From the NCBI GenBank assembly GCA_949300425.1, contig CASGED010000117.1, positions 1 through 53,093 on the forward strand: a stretch of DNA of 53,093 bases, in the 5' to 3' direction. Position 1 is the first letter of the stretch, and every line of letters begins with the position of its first letter. This DNA is from an uncultured Bacteroides sp. Lineage in GTDB: Bacteria > Bacteroidota > Bacteroidia > Bacteroidales > Bacteroidaceae. The position numbers were made by a program, and so were the translations under genes. Positions 34,635 to 43,077 of the stretch are shown here, piece by piece. The notes under the pieces are model-generated. The model saw only the letters and a program-made list of their open reading frames with translations. It did no database searches and had not been told where the DNA came from.

Positions 34635-34664
34635 ACGTAACGGTTTACGTAACAAATTTTACGT
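34635..34664. promoter_or_regulatory. Composite LacI-type operator
   Basis: Three boxes occur in 30 bp: ACGTAA (34635-34640), TTACGTAA (34645-34652) and TTACGT (34659-34664). ACGTAA-CGGT-TTACGT and ACGTAA-CAAATT-TTACGT are both inverted repeats that share the middle box. The site lies in the divergent region between the LacI-family gene and the operon it probably controls, 45 bp upstream of the operon's -7 box. Confidence 0.6.
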
Positions 34665-34732
34665 TCCTGCGTATGATTATTACAGGAAAAAACCTTTTCT
34701 TTGCATTCGAATTCTATCTGATTGAACGTACC

Positions 34733-35755
34733 ATGACCGACTCCAAACATATTTCACTGAAAGACCTGGCTCAAGCCTTAGGCGTCTCAGTGCCTACCGT
34801 GTCGCGCGCCTTAAAGGACAGCCCGGAGATTAGCCAAGACCTGCGTGCCAAGGCTAAGCGCTTAGCCAAGGAGATGAATTACCGTCCCAATCCCTTTGCC
34901 ATGAGCCTGCGCAAGAATACGCCGCGCATCATCGGGGTCATCGTGCCCGACCTCGTGACCCATTTCTTCTCGTCCATCCTGAGCGGCATTGAAGATACCG
35001 CCGTGGCTAACGGATACTTTGTCATCATCACCACCTCGCACGAAAGCTACGAGCATGAAAAGCGCAACATCGAAAATCTGGTAAACATGCGTGTGGAGGG
35101 CATCATTGCCTGCGTCTCGCAAGAGACGACGGATTATAGCCATTGGGCGGCTCTGTCGGACATCAACATGCCGCTCATCCTTTTCGACCGTGTATGCCTG
35201 ACGGAACGTTTTTCTACGGTGATAGCCGATGGAGCCGAATCCGCCCAGGCAGCCACCCAACACCTGCTGGACACGGGCAGCAAACGTGTGGCGTTCATAG
35301 GCGGAGCCAACCACTTGGACATTGTGAAGCGGCGTAAGCACGGTTATCTGGAAGCCTTACGTGCCAACGGCATCCCCATCGAAAAGGAATTGGTCGTATG
35401 CCGCAAAATAGATTATGAGGAGGGCAAACGGGCCACGGAGTCTCTACTCGCCCTTCCCAATCCGCCCGACGCCATCCTCGCCATGAACGACACCTTGGCT
35501 TTTGCCGCCATGGAGGTCATCAAGAGCCATGGCCTCCGCATCCCGCAGGACATCGCCCTCATAGGCTATACGGACGAAAAGCATGCCAACTACGTAGAAC
35601 CCAAACTCTCCGCCGTGTGCCATCAGACTTACCTTATGGGGCAAACCGCCTGCCGGCTTCTCATCGACCGCCTGCGGGGAGACCGCACCGTGCGTCAGGT
35701 GGTGATACCTACGTCCCTACAAATCCGGGAAAGCAGTGTGAAAGACACACACTAA
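34733..35755 (+). CDS. LacI-family transcriptional regulator
   Basis: This 340-residue regulator has a helix-turn-helix at about residues 8-30 (SLKDLAQALGVSVPTVSRAL) and the hinge region NYRPNPFA. The periplasmic-binding-protein-like effector domain runs from GVIVPDL to the C-terminus. ATG 34733 (MTDSKHIS) places the HTH at the usual position; the frame continues upstream to 34673, but that would cover likely regulatory DNA. It is divergent from the sugar operon, with the ACGTAA/TTACGT operator between, so it most likely controls the operon and itself in response to a sugar or its lactone. Confidence 0.92.
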   Translation: MTDSKHISLKDLAQALGVSVPTVSRALKDSPEISQDLRAKAKRLAKEMNYRPNPFAMSLRKNTPRIIGVIVPDLVTHFFSSILSGIEDTAVANGYFVIITTSHESYEHEKRNIENLVNMRVEGIIACVSQETTDYSHWAALSDINMPLILFDRVCLTERFSTVIADGAESAQAATQHLLDTGSKRVAFIGGANHLDIVKRRKHGYLEALRANGIPIEKELVVCRKIDYEEGKRATESLLALPNPPDAILAMNDTLAFAAMEVIKSHGLRIPQDIALIGYTDEKHANYVEPKLSAVCHQTYLMGQTACRLLIDRLRGDRTVRQVVIPTSLQIRESSVKDTH

Positions 35756-35827
35756 GGAACTAAAATCATCATAACTATAAAACATGAAACATGTCAATAT
35801 GTTTGTTACACTTAATACTCAAAGAAT

Positions 35828-36265
35828 ATGGAAACCAAAACGACACTGACCGCTGACCAAATTCCGACCTTGTACTCCCGCTGTTTCCAAAGCGACTGCC
35901 CCAAGGCGGAAACCTGTACCCACTTTCTGGCAAGCAAATACATTCCGGAAGGGCAGACGCAAGGCGACGCCATCTACCCCACGGCACGCCAAAACGGCGA
36001 CTGCAAGCATTACAAAGAGATACGTGTCATCCGTGCCGCCTATGGCTTCAAGACCCTCTTTGCCGAGGTGAAGCAGAAAGACGACACGCCCCTGCGCAAT
36101 GCTATCAGAAAGTACTTAGGCGGAAACACCACTTACTACCGCTATCACCACGGCGAGCGGATGCTCACGCCCGAACAGCAGGAGTGGATTATCAACCTCT
36201 TCCGCCGACATGGCTATACGGAGAATCTGCGTTTTGACGGTTACCGGGAACTGTATGATTTTTAG
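35828..36265 (+). CDS. DUF6078-like protein of unknown function
   Basis: This 145-residue cytoplasmic protein has no signal or helix. Four cysteines (C19, C24, C30 and C60) in the first half form a C-x4-C-x5-C plus one pattern that could hold a metal. The second half has a charged helical region ending FDGYRELYDF. I recognise the general pattern of the DUF6078 family, which is common in Bacteroidales and uncharacterised. It lies 72 bp after the LacI gene on the same strand and may be co-transcribed with it. The palindromic array at 36286 follows 20 bp after its stop. Confidence 0.7.
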   Translation: METKTTLTADQIPTLYSRCFQSDCPKAETCTHFLASKYIPEGQTQGDAIYPTARQNGDCKHYKEIRVIRAAYGFKTLFAEVKQKDDTPLRNAIRKYLGGNTTYYRYHHGERMLTPEQQEWIINLFRRHGYTENLRFDGYRELYDF

Positions 36266-36285
36266 CCCGACCGACTACCGTACTC

Positions 36286-36389
36286 TGGTAACGTGATTAC
36301 CACTCTTTGGTAACGACACTACCAAAGGGTGGTAATGACATTACCAAGGCATGGTAATGGGATTACCAAAACGATGTAATCAGATTGGG
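36286..36389. repeat. Four (plus one degenerate) tandem 22-bp palindromic units
   Basis: TGGTAA starts at 36286, 36308, 36330 and 36352, always 22 bp apart, each leading into an inverted partner (GGTAAT-GAC-ATTACC type). A decayed fifth unit ATGTAATCAGATT lies in register at 36374. The array sits between the convergent DUF6078-like and CCA-adding genes, so transcripts of both would enter it. Confidence 0.8.
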
Positions 36390-36446
36390 AATGTCCAATC
36401 AGCGCACACAAGCATAAGAAGCTGCCGGTTATCAAATAATTTCTGT

Positions 36447-37880
36447 TTACTCCACAGGCTTCAATCCCATCTTCTCGGCGCGCTGTAACATAAAGGCATA
36501 GGCGGCATCGTGTTCGTTGGAGATGATGCCATCCAGAATGGCGTCCTTGATGGCACTCTTCAAGCAGCCTATCTGCGGACAGGGGGGCAAACCGAAAGTA
36601 CGCATGATTTCCTCTCCGCTGACGGGTGGCTGGAAGTTGCGGATACGGTCGCGCTCCTCCAGGTCTTTCAATTTCTGACGAACCAACTGAAAGTTGTCGA
36701 GAAAACGCTTCTTGCGCTCAGAGTTCTTCGACGTGATGTCGGCCTCGCACAAAGTCATCAAGTCATCAATATCGTCACCCGCTTCGAACAGGAGGCGACG
36801 CACGGCTGAATCGGTTACAACGTCATCGGCTATCACAATGGGACGCATGTGCAAACTTACAAGTTTCTGCACGTATTTCATCTTCTCGTTCATGGGCAGC
36901 TTCATGCGACGGAAAAGATTGGGAATCATTTTCTCGCCTATATAATTATGGTTGTGGAAAGTCCAGCCGACACGAGAATCCCAACGCTTGGTCGCAGGTT
37001 TGGCTATATCGTGTAGCAAAGCGGCCCAACGCAACCACAAATTATCACTCACACGGCTAACGTTGTCCAGCACCTCCAACGTATGATAGAAATTGTCCTT
37101 GTGCGAACGTCCGTTACGCGTCTCCACACCTTGCAGAGCCACCAATTCAGGGAAGATAAGCGCCAACAGGCCCGAACGCTCCAAATCCACAAAGCCCCGC
37201 GAGGGAGTGGGCGAAAGGATGATTTTGTTCAACTCGTCGGCAATGCGCTCATGCGATACGATACTGATGCGCTCGCGGTTGCGATGCAAAGCCTCAAAGG
37301 TGTCATCGTCAATGTAGAATTTCAACTGGGCGGCGAAGCGGATGCAGCGCATCATGCGCAAGGGATCATCACTGAAGGTAATGTCAGGGTCGAGCGGCGT
37401 GCGGATGGTGCGTTCCTTCAAGTCGTCCAATCCGCCGAACGGGTCTACCAACTCTCCGTAACGGGCGCGATTGAGGCAGACAGCCAAAGCGTTGATGGTA
37501 AAGTCACGTCGGTTTTGATCGTCCTCCAACGTACCATCCTCTACAACCGGCTTGCGCGAATCGTGCGAATAAGATTCCTTCCGGGCACCTACGAACTCCA
37601 CTTCCCTGTCACGATACTTCACCTGCGCCGTACCGAAGTTACGAAAGACCGAGACATGGGCTCCACGTCCCAAACGCTGTCCCAAAGCCTCGGCCATACG
37701 GATGCCGCTGCCTACGACCACTACATCTATATCTTTGGAGGGACGTTCTAAGAAAATGTCGCGCACGTAGCCTCCCACCACGTAGCATTCCATACCCAAG
37801 CTGTCGGCCACTTCTGAAATCAAGCCAAATATCTTACCGCTGAATCGTTGCTTCAACTCTTCTGCTGTTAAATCTATCAT
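36447..37880 (-). CDS. CCA-adding tRNA nucleotidyltransferase with HD domain
   Basis: This 477-residue class II nucleotidyltransferase has GGYVRD (36-41) followed by the catalytic DxD (Asp50 and Asp52 in KDIDVVVV), the RRDFTINAL segment that joins head and neck, and a C-terminal HD phosphohydrolase domain (LLHDIAKP). It repairs or adds the 3' CCA of tRNA, which fits a genome whose tRNA genes (see 20374) lack CCA. ATG 37880 (MIDLTAEELK) is chosen over an in-frame start at 37904, which lies upstream of the predicted transcript start. Confidence 0.93.
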   Translation of the reverse strand: MIDLTAEELKQRFSGKIFGLISEVADSLGMECYVVGGYVRDIFLERPSKDIDVVVVGSGIRMAEALGQRLGRGAHVSVFRNFGTAQVKYRDREVEFVGARKESYSHDSRKPVVEDGTLEDDQNRRDFTINALAVCLNRARYGELVDPFGGLDDLKERTIRTPLDPDITFSDDPLRMMRCIRFAAQLKFYIDDDTFEALHRNRERISIVSHERIADELNKIILSPTPSRGFVDLERSGLLALIFPELVALQGVETRNGRSHKDNFYHTLEVLDNVSRVSDNLWLRWAALLHDIAKPATKRWDSRVGWTFHNHNYIGEKMIPNLFRRMKLPMNEKMKYVQKLVSLHMRPIVIADDVVTDSAVRRLLFEAGDDIDDLMTLCEADITSKNSERKKRFLDNFQLVRQKLKDLEERDRIRNFQPPVSGEEIMRTFGLPPCPQIGCLKSAIKDAILDGIISNEHDAAYAFMLQRAEKMGLKPVE

Positions 37881-37901
37881 ATCTGATTCTCTTTTAGCCG
37901 C

Positions 37902-37909
37902 CAAAAGTA
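37902..37909 (-). promoter_or_regulatory. -7 box of the CCA-adding enzyme gene
   Basis: The minus strand reads TACTTTTG, giving a start near 37895, which supports the ATG at 37880. No -33 at the usual distance. Confidence 0.4.
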
Positions 37910-37984
37910 CTACAAAAAAACGACAAACTGGCAGAATGGACGAATAAAAGGGCGTGAGAAAAGGAGAATGTGGCGTAAAAAACG

Positions 37985-37992
37985 TAATTTTG
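37985..37992 (+). promoter_or_regulatory. -7 box of rlmH
   Basis: TAATTTTG, 26 bp before the ATG at 38018, fits the Bacteroidetes -7 consensus. The -33 region lacks TTTG. Confidence 0.4.
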
Positions 37993-38017
37993 TAGCCGAA
38001 GCTAAAACGAAAACCAC

Positions 38018-38491
38018 ATGAAAACCATACTACTCGTCGTCGGAAAAACCGTAGAGCAACACTTTGTGACAGCCATTAATGACTATCTGCAACGCACCAA
38101 ACGCTACTTGTCATTCGACATGGAAGTCATCCCCGAACTGAAGAACACGAAAAGCATGACCGAAGAGGTGCAAAAGGAGAAAGAAGGGGAACTGATATTG
38201 AAAGCCCTGCAACCCGGCGATGTGGTCGTATTATTGGATGAAGGAGGAAAAGAAATGCGCTCCATAGAGTTTGCAGACTATATGAAGCGCAAAATGAATA
38301 CGGTAAACAAGCGGCTGGTCTTTGTTATCGGCGGACCATACGGTTTCTCATCCAAGGTATATGCCGCGGCCCAGGAGAAAATCTCCCTCTCGCGCATGAC
38401 GTTCTCCCACCAGATGGTACGCCTCATCTTCGTGGAGCAACTCTACAGGGCCATGACCATCCTGCACGGAGGACCCTACCACCACGAGTGA
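38018..38491 (+). CDS. rlmH: 23S rRNA pseudouridine-1915 N3-methyltransferase RlmH
   Basis: At 157 residues this is the standard RlmH length. The SPOUT-fold S-adenosylmethionine site is visible as LDEGGKEMRS and FVIGGPYGF. The C-terminal FSHQMVRLIFVEQLYRA and HGGPYHHE are close to invariant in the family. It methylates the pseudouridine in helix 69 of 70S ribosomes. It is convergent with fkp, whose stop is 13 bp away. Confidence 0.95.
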   Translation: MKTILLVVGKTVEQHFVTAINDYLQRTKRYLSFDMEVIPELKNTKSMTEEVQKEKEGELILKALQPGDVVVLLDEGGKEMRSIEFADYMKRKMNTVNKRLVFVIGGPYGFSSKVYAAAQEKISLSRMTFSHQMVRLIFVEQLYRAMTILHGGPYHHE

Positions 38492-38504
38492 GACCGGACA
38501 CTTC

Positions 38505-41357
38505 TTACGAACGCGACACCTGAAAGCCTTTGTCAGACAGTGTCATGTCCACAAAGCGGGCACGCGAATTAGGCGCATGGGCAGTCAGCGTCTCACGGAT
38601 GCGCAAGGCGGCCTGTGCATCCTTAGCCACCATGTACAAATAACCTCCCCCACCCGCTCCGGGCAGTTTGTAACCTAAGGTATAGTCTTTTATCTGATTG
38701 ATGATGGCTTCCACCGCAGGCGGATTGGTACCGCTATCCAACGTTTTGTTCTGACGCCACGACTTACCCACCAATGTCCCATACGCACAGAAATCATTGC
38801 GCTGTATGGCCTCGGCCATGTCCAACGCATGGGCTTTCATCTCGCCCAGCAAGGCAAGATGAGCGCCCGAATTCAGAAACATGCCACGCACAATTTCCGC
38901 CAGAATATTCTTGGCCGTGCGGGTAATGCCGGTGTAGTAAAGCAAATGACAAGGCAAATACTCCGGCTGGACAAACAAATAGTCCGGCAACCAATGCACC
39001 AACGGCTGTTGGGCAAATCCGGCCTCGGTCTGCAACAGTTTGACACCTTCCAGCACACCGCCATACTGGTCCTGCCAGCCACCACCGGTGGTGAGCAACT
39101 GCTCCAATGCCAGCGTGCGTCGGCATATCTCGTTCTTGCTCCACGCCAAGCCGCAGAAGTCGCTCAAAGCCCCAAGCACCGTCGAAGCCAAAATAGAACT
39201 GGTGCCCAATCCGGATCCGGCAGGTATGGCTGAAAGCAACGTGATTTCAATACCCGCCCCAAACGCCTCGAGTTGCGCACGGAGGGAAACATAAGCGTCT
39301 TTCGAGAAATGAGAAGAAAATCCTGCCAACGCTAATGCAGCCTTTGGAATGGAGAAAGGCGAACCGACCCGCTTGTAATCATGCAGTTCTTCATACGTCC
39401 GCACAACCTCCATGGCACCCATGTCAATAGAGCGAAGCACAATATGAAAATCCGGACAAGGTTTCACATAAACCTGCAAAGGAGGCTGACCATTCAATTC
39501 GATAGCCAGATTGACCACATTGCCACCGGCAAACAAAGAGTAAGGAGGCGTATCGGTCCAACCGCCGGCAATGTCAATGCGCACCGGGCTGCGCCCCCAC
39601 ACTATCTGGTCGGCATACACATTCAATGCCGGATGGCTTTTGTGCTCATACAGGTCCTGCAACAGGCCCTCACGCAACAAGCCAAAAGCCTTTTGCTCAT
39701 CCGCCTTGTAATCCACGCCATTCAACTTGTCTATTTGGGCACGCAACATATAATTATGTATACGCTGCATCAACGGATTATCTTCCGGCAAAGGAGCAGG
39801 CTTATCCAAATGCAAAGCGTGATACCGGCAAGCAGCGTCGGAGAGGTCAAGCTGGTAGAACACACTCTTCTCATGGTTAGCCGCCAACTGCATCCAGTTT
39901 TTCCGCACGAACTCCCTGCGCTGTGCATAAAGCCGGGTCAAATCGGCCTTAGCGGATATTTCATCGGCAGACAAACGTTCGGACCGCAACCACAGTTCAC
40001 GCCCGCCTTCCAGTTCCGGTTCAGCCGTCATCCAGCGAAGCAGGCGCCCCATTGTATCTGCATCGTTCACCACGGGGAAGAGCGAAGCGGCTTGAAGGTC
40101 ATCGTGACGCCCCGAAATATCCTCCAAGGACAAACCGCGCGCCCGCAACCACTCCACAAAAGGTCTCCCTAAATAGGTAGTGGAAGCATCGTTCAAAGCT
40201 CCTTTAAAAGCATCGTCAAAACCATAAGGACGAACCGCCCATCCTTCCCGCAGGGGAATGATGTCAACACACACGCCATCGGGCACCGTCAAGGTCCAAT
40301 CGTTGCGGGGCACGCCGGTAATAATCTGGCAGGAGCCTAACTTCCAGGAAGCGGGCACATGGCTGTTCTCCACCCATACATCGTGGTTTGAAGCAGAAAA
40401 AGCCACTTGCACATCCGAGTTTTGTGTAAAAATGGCGGGATTGGGTTTCAACTTCCGGTGCATGATTTTGCGTTGGTCGTACTCCTTGTTCTGCAAAGCC
40501 ACGGTGGACGAAAGCATCTCCCGGCTCGTGCCATAATGATAAAACTCTCCGCCGGGAAGCGGCAGTATAGCCACGGACAATGCGTTCAACTCCGCATCGG
40601 CGATACCCGGATGCTCGCCCAAAGCAAGACCGAAATCAGAATAGAGATCGTAATATTTCAAGTCGGAATAAGGCGTGGAAGCATCCGTGTTTCCTTCGGA
40701 CTTCAGGGAGCGTTTCCGCAATAGCTCTACCGCCCTGTCGCTCAGAAGCCAGATGCCTATATCCATCAGAAACAAATAATCCTTGGACAAAGCCTCCAAC
40801 TGAGATAAAGCGGGCTTTTGCAGCATAAAGTCGAGCACTTCGGGGCTCTTTCTTCGGGACACGAACACACCATGATGAGTGGCCAGCACAGGATCCACCC
40901 ATAAGCCATAGCATACGACATCGGCTTCCGGTATGGATTGCAAGGGTTGTTCAGCCCGTATGTAGACATCGCCACTGGCTATGAGGGTACGAAGCGAAGA
41001 GGGTGCCTGCTGCATGATTCGTTCATAGAGAGGAAGTTGCAAGGTAAGCAGATTTTGTCCCAACTGCTGGCCACGTGCCCAACGAAAAACAGGTATCGGA
41101 GTCAATATCTTACCCACGGGAGCATAGGCAGGCAAACGCCGGCTTTGGCCTCCGGCATGAAGAAGAATCTTTTTTTCGCCCTTCGCCTCTTCACGGCAAG
41201 CACGCTCCCACTCGCGCAAGAGCCATGTCGTTCCTCCTCCGGAACCTAACTTGCAGTCCACAGGATCGGACGTACAAAACCACTCTGAACGGTCTACATT
41301 CTCCAACTCATAAAACGCCGACACCATGTGGGGCGGCAAGGATAATAGTTTCTGCAT
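38505..41357 (-). CDS. fkp: Bifunctional fucokinase / L-fucose-1-phosphate guanylyltransferase
   Basis: This 950-residue fusion enzyme converts L-fucose to fucose-1-phosphate and then GDP-L-fucose, which Bacteroides uses to fucosylate capsule and glycoproteins. The N-terminal pyrophosphorylase part has LHAGGQSRRLPAYAP and GKILTPIPVF. The C-terminal GHMP kinase has GRSPVRIDIAGGWTDTPPY and the ATP loop PAGSGLGTSSILAS, plus LPGAGGGGYLY near the end. Length and sequence agree closely with Bacteroides fragilis Fkp. ATG 41357 (MQKLLSLPP) matches that protein's start; the frame is open to 41411. Its presence means imported fucose has an anabolic sink besides the catabolic cluster at 26-35 kb. Confidence 0.96.
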   Translation of the reverse strand: MQKLLSLPPHMVSAFYELENVDRSEWFCTSDPVDCKLGSGGGTTWLLREWERACREEAKGEKKILLHAGGQSRRLPAYAPVGKILTPIPVFRWARGQQLGQNLLTLQLPLYERIMQQAPSSLRTLIASGDVYIRAEQPLQSIPEADVVCYGLWVDPVLATHHGVFVSRRKSPEVLDFMLQKPALSQLEALSKDYLFLMDIGIWLLSDRAVELLRKRSLKSEGNTDASTPYSDLKYYDLYSDFGLALGEHPGIADAELNALSVAILPLPGGEFYHYGTSREMLSSTVALQNKEYDQRKIMHRKLKPNPAIFTQNSDVQVAFSASNHDVWVENSHVPASWKLGSCQIITGVPRNDWTLTVPDGVCVDIIPLREGWAVRPYGFDDAFKGALNDASTTYLGRPFVEWLRARGLSLEDISGRHDDLQAASLFPVVNDADTMGRLLRWMTAEPELEGGRELWLRSERLSADEISAKADLTRLYAQRREFVRKNWMQLAANHEKSVFYQLDLSDAACRYHALHLDKPAPLPEDNPLMQRIHNYMLRAQIDKLNGVDYKADEQKAFGLLREGLLQDLYEHKSHPALNVYADQIVWGRSPVRIDIAGGWTDTPPYSLFAGGNVVNLAIELNGQPPLQVYVKPCPDFHIVLRSIDMGAMEVVRTYEELHDYKRVGSPFSIPKAALALAGFSSHFSKDAYVSLRAQLEAFGAGIEITLLSAIPAGSGLGTSSILASTVLGALSDFCGLAWSKNEICRRTLALEQLLTTGGGWQDQYGGVLEGVKLLQTEAGFAQQPLVHWLPDYLFVQPEYLPCHLLYYTGITRTAKNILAEIVRGMFLNSGAHLALLGEMKAHALDMAEAIQRNDFCAYGTLVGKSWRQNKTLDSGTNPPAVEAIINQIKDYTLGYKLPGAGGGGYLYMVAKDAQAALRIRETLTAHAPNSRARFVDMTLSDKGFQVSRS

Positions 41358-41371
41358 TTCTTCTTCTCTTT

Positions 41372-42565
41372 TTACCAACCCAATTTTGCAAGTCCTGCAT
41401 CCTGATACCAAGCGGTAGAACGATAGGCCAAAGCATACGTATCATTGCTATTGGGGATATAGTGAGTGATGCCATTGGTACCCTCCATGGAGAACATGTG
41501 CGCCACTTGGGAATAGTTCTTATCTGTAGTTTTCCAAAAAGCGATGGCCTCGTCAAAAGCATGCTCCCATTCGACCAAAGAAGTTTCGTCCGCCAACGCT
41601 TGTACCAACTGCTTGAAGTCGAAATAACCAATGTAATAAGTACTGCTCGGGGGACGCTGATCGTAATCAAAAACCGTAGCACTCAGCCGCTCATTATCCG
41701 CAAGAGTCTCCGGAAGGACTTGTGCCGTCACCGAGGCCAATTGCTTCAACGCCGAAGTACGCATCACACAGATGGAAGTACCTCCCGTCCAGTTTTTGTT
41801 AGAGATATTTATTCCTCCGTTATATTTCGCATTGTAGTGTTCAAAGTAAGCCGAAGCCATGTCCACGGCGGCATTTTCACCGGCCATCAAAGGCGTTATC
41901 AAATCGTATGGAGCACCGGGGCCAGGATTCTCCGTAGGAGAGCCTATATAATAATCGGTGTAAGAACGCAACTCGTATGCCACTTCGACACTCGACATAA
42001 AACAAGCATCGAACATGATGAAACTAAAATGAGGAGCTTCCTTCAGGATGGACACAAAGTCGGATATGTTCATACGATAGTCTCCATCACCGGTATCCTG
42101 CCCTATCCAACGCGTCTGCCGGGTACTGCCATAAGGAGCCCATCCATCCGCATGCGACCAATAAATCAGGCCATAGCTCTCAGCGGCAAAAGCCGGATTG
42201 GAGAATACATCACGAAAGACTTCACGCGTCTCTTCCGTACCTGTCGAATTGCGGTCGCCATACCCACGTACCACATTTTCCACCACGTTCCTACTCTCTT
42301 TCTTCAATTCCACCAGACGTGCAGAAGAGCCTGTATCAACATAAACCAGCAACTTCAATTCACCATTTACCTGCAATAAGCCCTCCTTCATCTCGTCCAT
42401 GTCATCCAAAGCGAAATGAGCCAGATTATTATCCGCCGCTATGTACACCAATACCGTACGTTTGGGCGTCTTAACAATCTCCGGTTCGTCCTCGCAGGAG
42501 GCCAGGAAGAAAAAAGCGAGACAAGCCCCAAGCAACAATCGAAGATTCAGCTTCATCGGTCTCAT
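41372..42565 (-). CDS. Clostripain-related cysteine peptidase lipoprotein (C11)
   Basis: This 397-residue protein has a lipoprotein signal (LASC, Cys24) and a C11 peptidase domain. The catalytic dyad is His138 (YWSHADGW) and Cys188 (FDACFMSS). YIAADNNL near residue 41 is the usual first strand of the fold. C11 peptidases usually cut after Arg or Lys and several are self-processed; here no clear linker for self-cleavage is seen. Its ATG overlaps the stop of the preceding small gene by 4 bp (ATGA), so the two products are made together and probably act at the same membrane. Confidence 0.88.
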   Translation of the reverse strand: MRPMKLNLRLLLGACLAFFFLASCEDEPEIVKTPKRTVLVYIAADNNLAHFALDDMDEMKEGLLQVNGELKLLVYVDTGSSARLVELKKESRNVVENVVRGYGDRNSTGTEETREVFRDVFSNPAFAAESYGLIYWSHADGWAPYGSTRQTRWIGQDTGDGDYRMNISDFVSILKEAPHFSFIMFDACFMSSVEVAYELRSYTDYYIGSPTENPGPGAPYDLITPLMAGENAAVDMASAYFEHYNAKYNGGINISNKNWTGGTSICVMRTSALKQLASVTAQVLPETLADNERLSATVFDYDQRPPSSTYYIGYFDFKQLVQALADETSLVEWEHAFDEAIAFWKTTDKNYSQVAHMFSMEGTNGITHYIPNSNDTYALAYRSTAWYQDAGLAKLGW

Positions 42566-42960
42566 TCTTTAGGTTTCTCAAAAACAAAAGCACTATTGTC
42601 CAACATCTGCACGCTCACGTTGTCTTTTCGATACCTGCTTATGATTTTGGAAGCCTCCCTTTCCAATTTGGCTTTCTTCTCTGAGAAATAAATCATGCAG
42701 GTGTAGTCGGGCTTGCCCATCGTATATTCCAAATAATTCTTCAACTGATAAGAATAAAGTTCGCGCCGGGGAAGGAATCCTTGATGGTCCAACACGACGC
42801 TATCCACTAATTGGACAGCCGTGTAATACACTACCGTATCTTTGAACGAAGCGGCTATTCCAAACACATAAACAGGCTTTTCTTCACCCTTTTTCATCGT
42901 AAACGCCGAGCACACCATACATACAAGTGCCAAGGCAAAAAACATACGAACGTATTTCAT
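42562..42960 (-). CDS. Small exported protein of unknown function
   Basis: This 132-residue protein has a signal peptide (about 1-20, ending CSA-FT). The mature part reads VYVFGIAASFKDTVVYYT at its start and has a basic, helical C-terminal half (KKAKLEREASKIISRYRKD). I recognise no domain. It is preceded by a consensus -7 box and overlaps the C11 peptidase gene by 4 bp, so it is the first gene of a two-gene operon and may be the partner, inhibitor or substrate of that peptidase. Confidence 0.75.
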   Translation of the reverse strand: MKYVRMFFALALVCMVCSAFTMKKGEEKPVYVFGIAASFKDTVVYYTAVQLVDSVVLDHQGFLPRRELYSYQLKNYLEYTMGKPDYTCMIYFSEKKAKLEREASKIISRYRKDNVSVQMLDNSAFVFEKPKE

Positions 42961-42994
42961 ATCATCTATAACTTTAAAAAGATAATTATCGCGA

Positions 42995-43002
42995 CAAAGG
43001 TA
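42995..43002 (-). promoter_or_regulatory. -7 box of the small exported protein/C11 operon
   Basis: The minus strand reads TACCTTTG (consensus), just past the terminator of the sigma-factor gene. The start would be near 42988. Confidence 0.55.
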
Positions 43003-43007
43003 ATAAA

Positions 43008-43042
43008 AAAACCGACATGTCTATCAGACTATGCCGGTTTTC
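43008..43042 (-). terminator. Rho-independent terminator after the primary sigma gene
   Basis: On the minus strand AAAACCGGCATAGTCT pairs with AGACATGTCGGTTTT with small bulges, and a run of seven T follows. Confidence 0.7.
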
Positions 43043-43077
43043 ATTCCACAATCTTATTTATATATATAAGCACCTAC

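Noticed and set aside
42961-43077. Promoter of the small exported protein lying inside the sigma-gene transcript, implying read-through
   Set aside because: A terminator at 43008-43042 separates the two genes, so an independent promoter at 42995 is the simpler reading.
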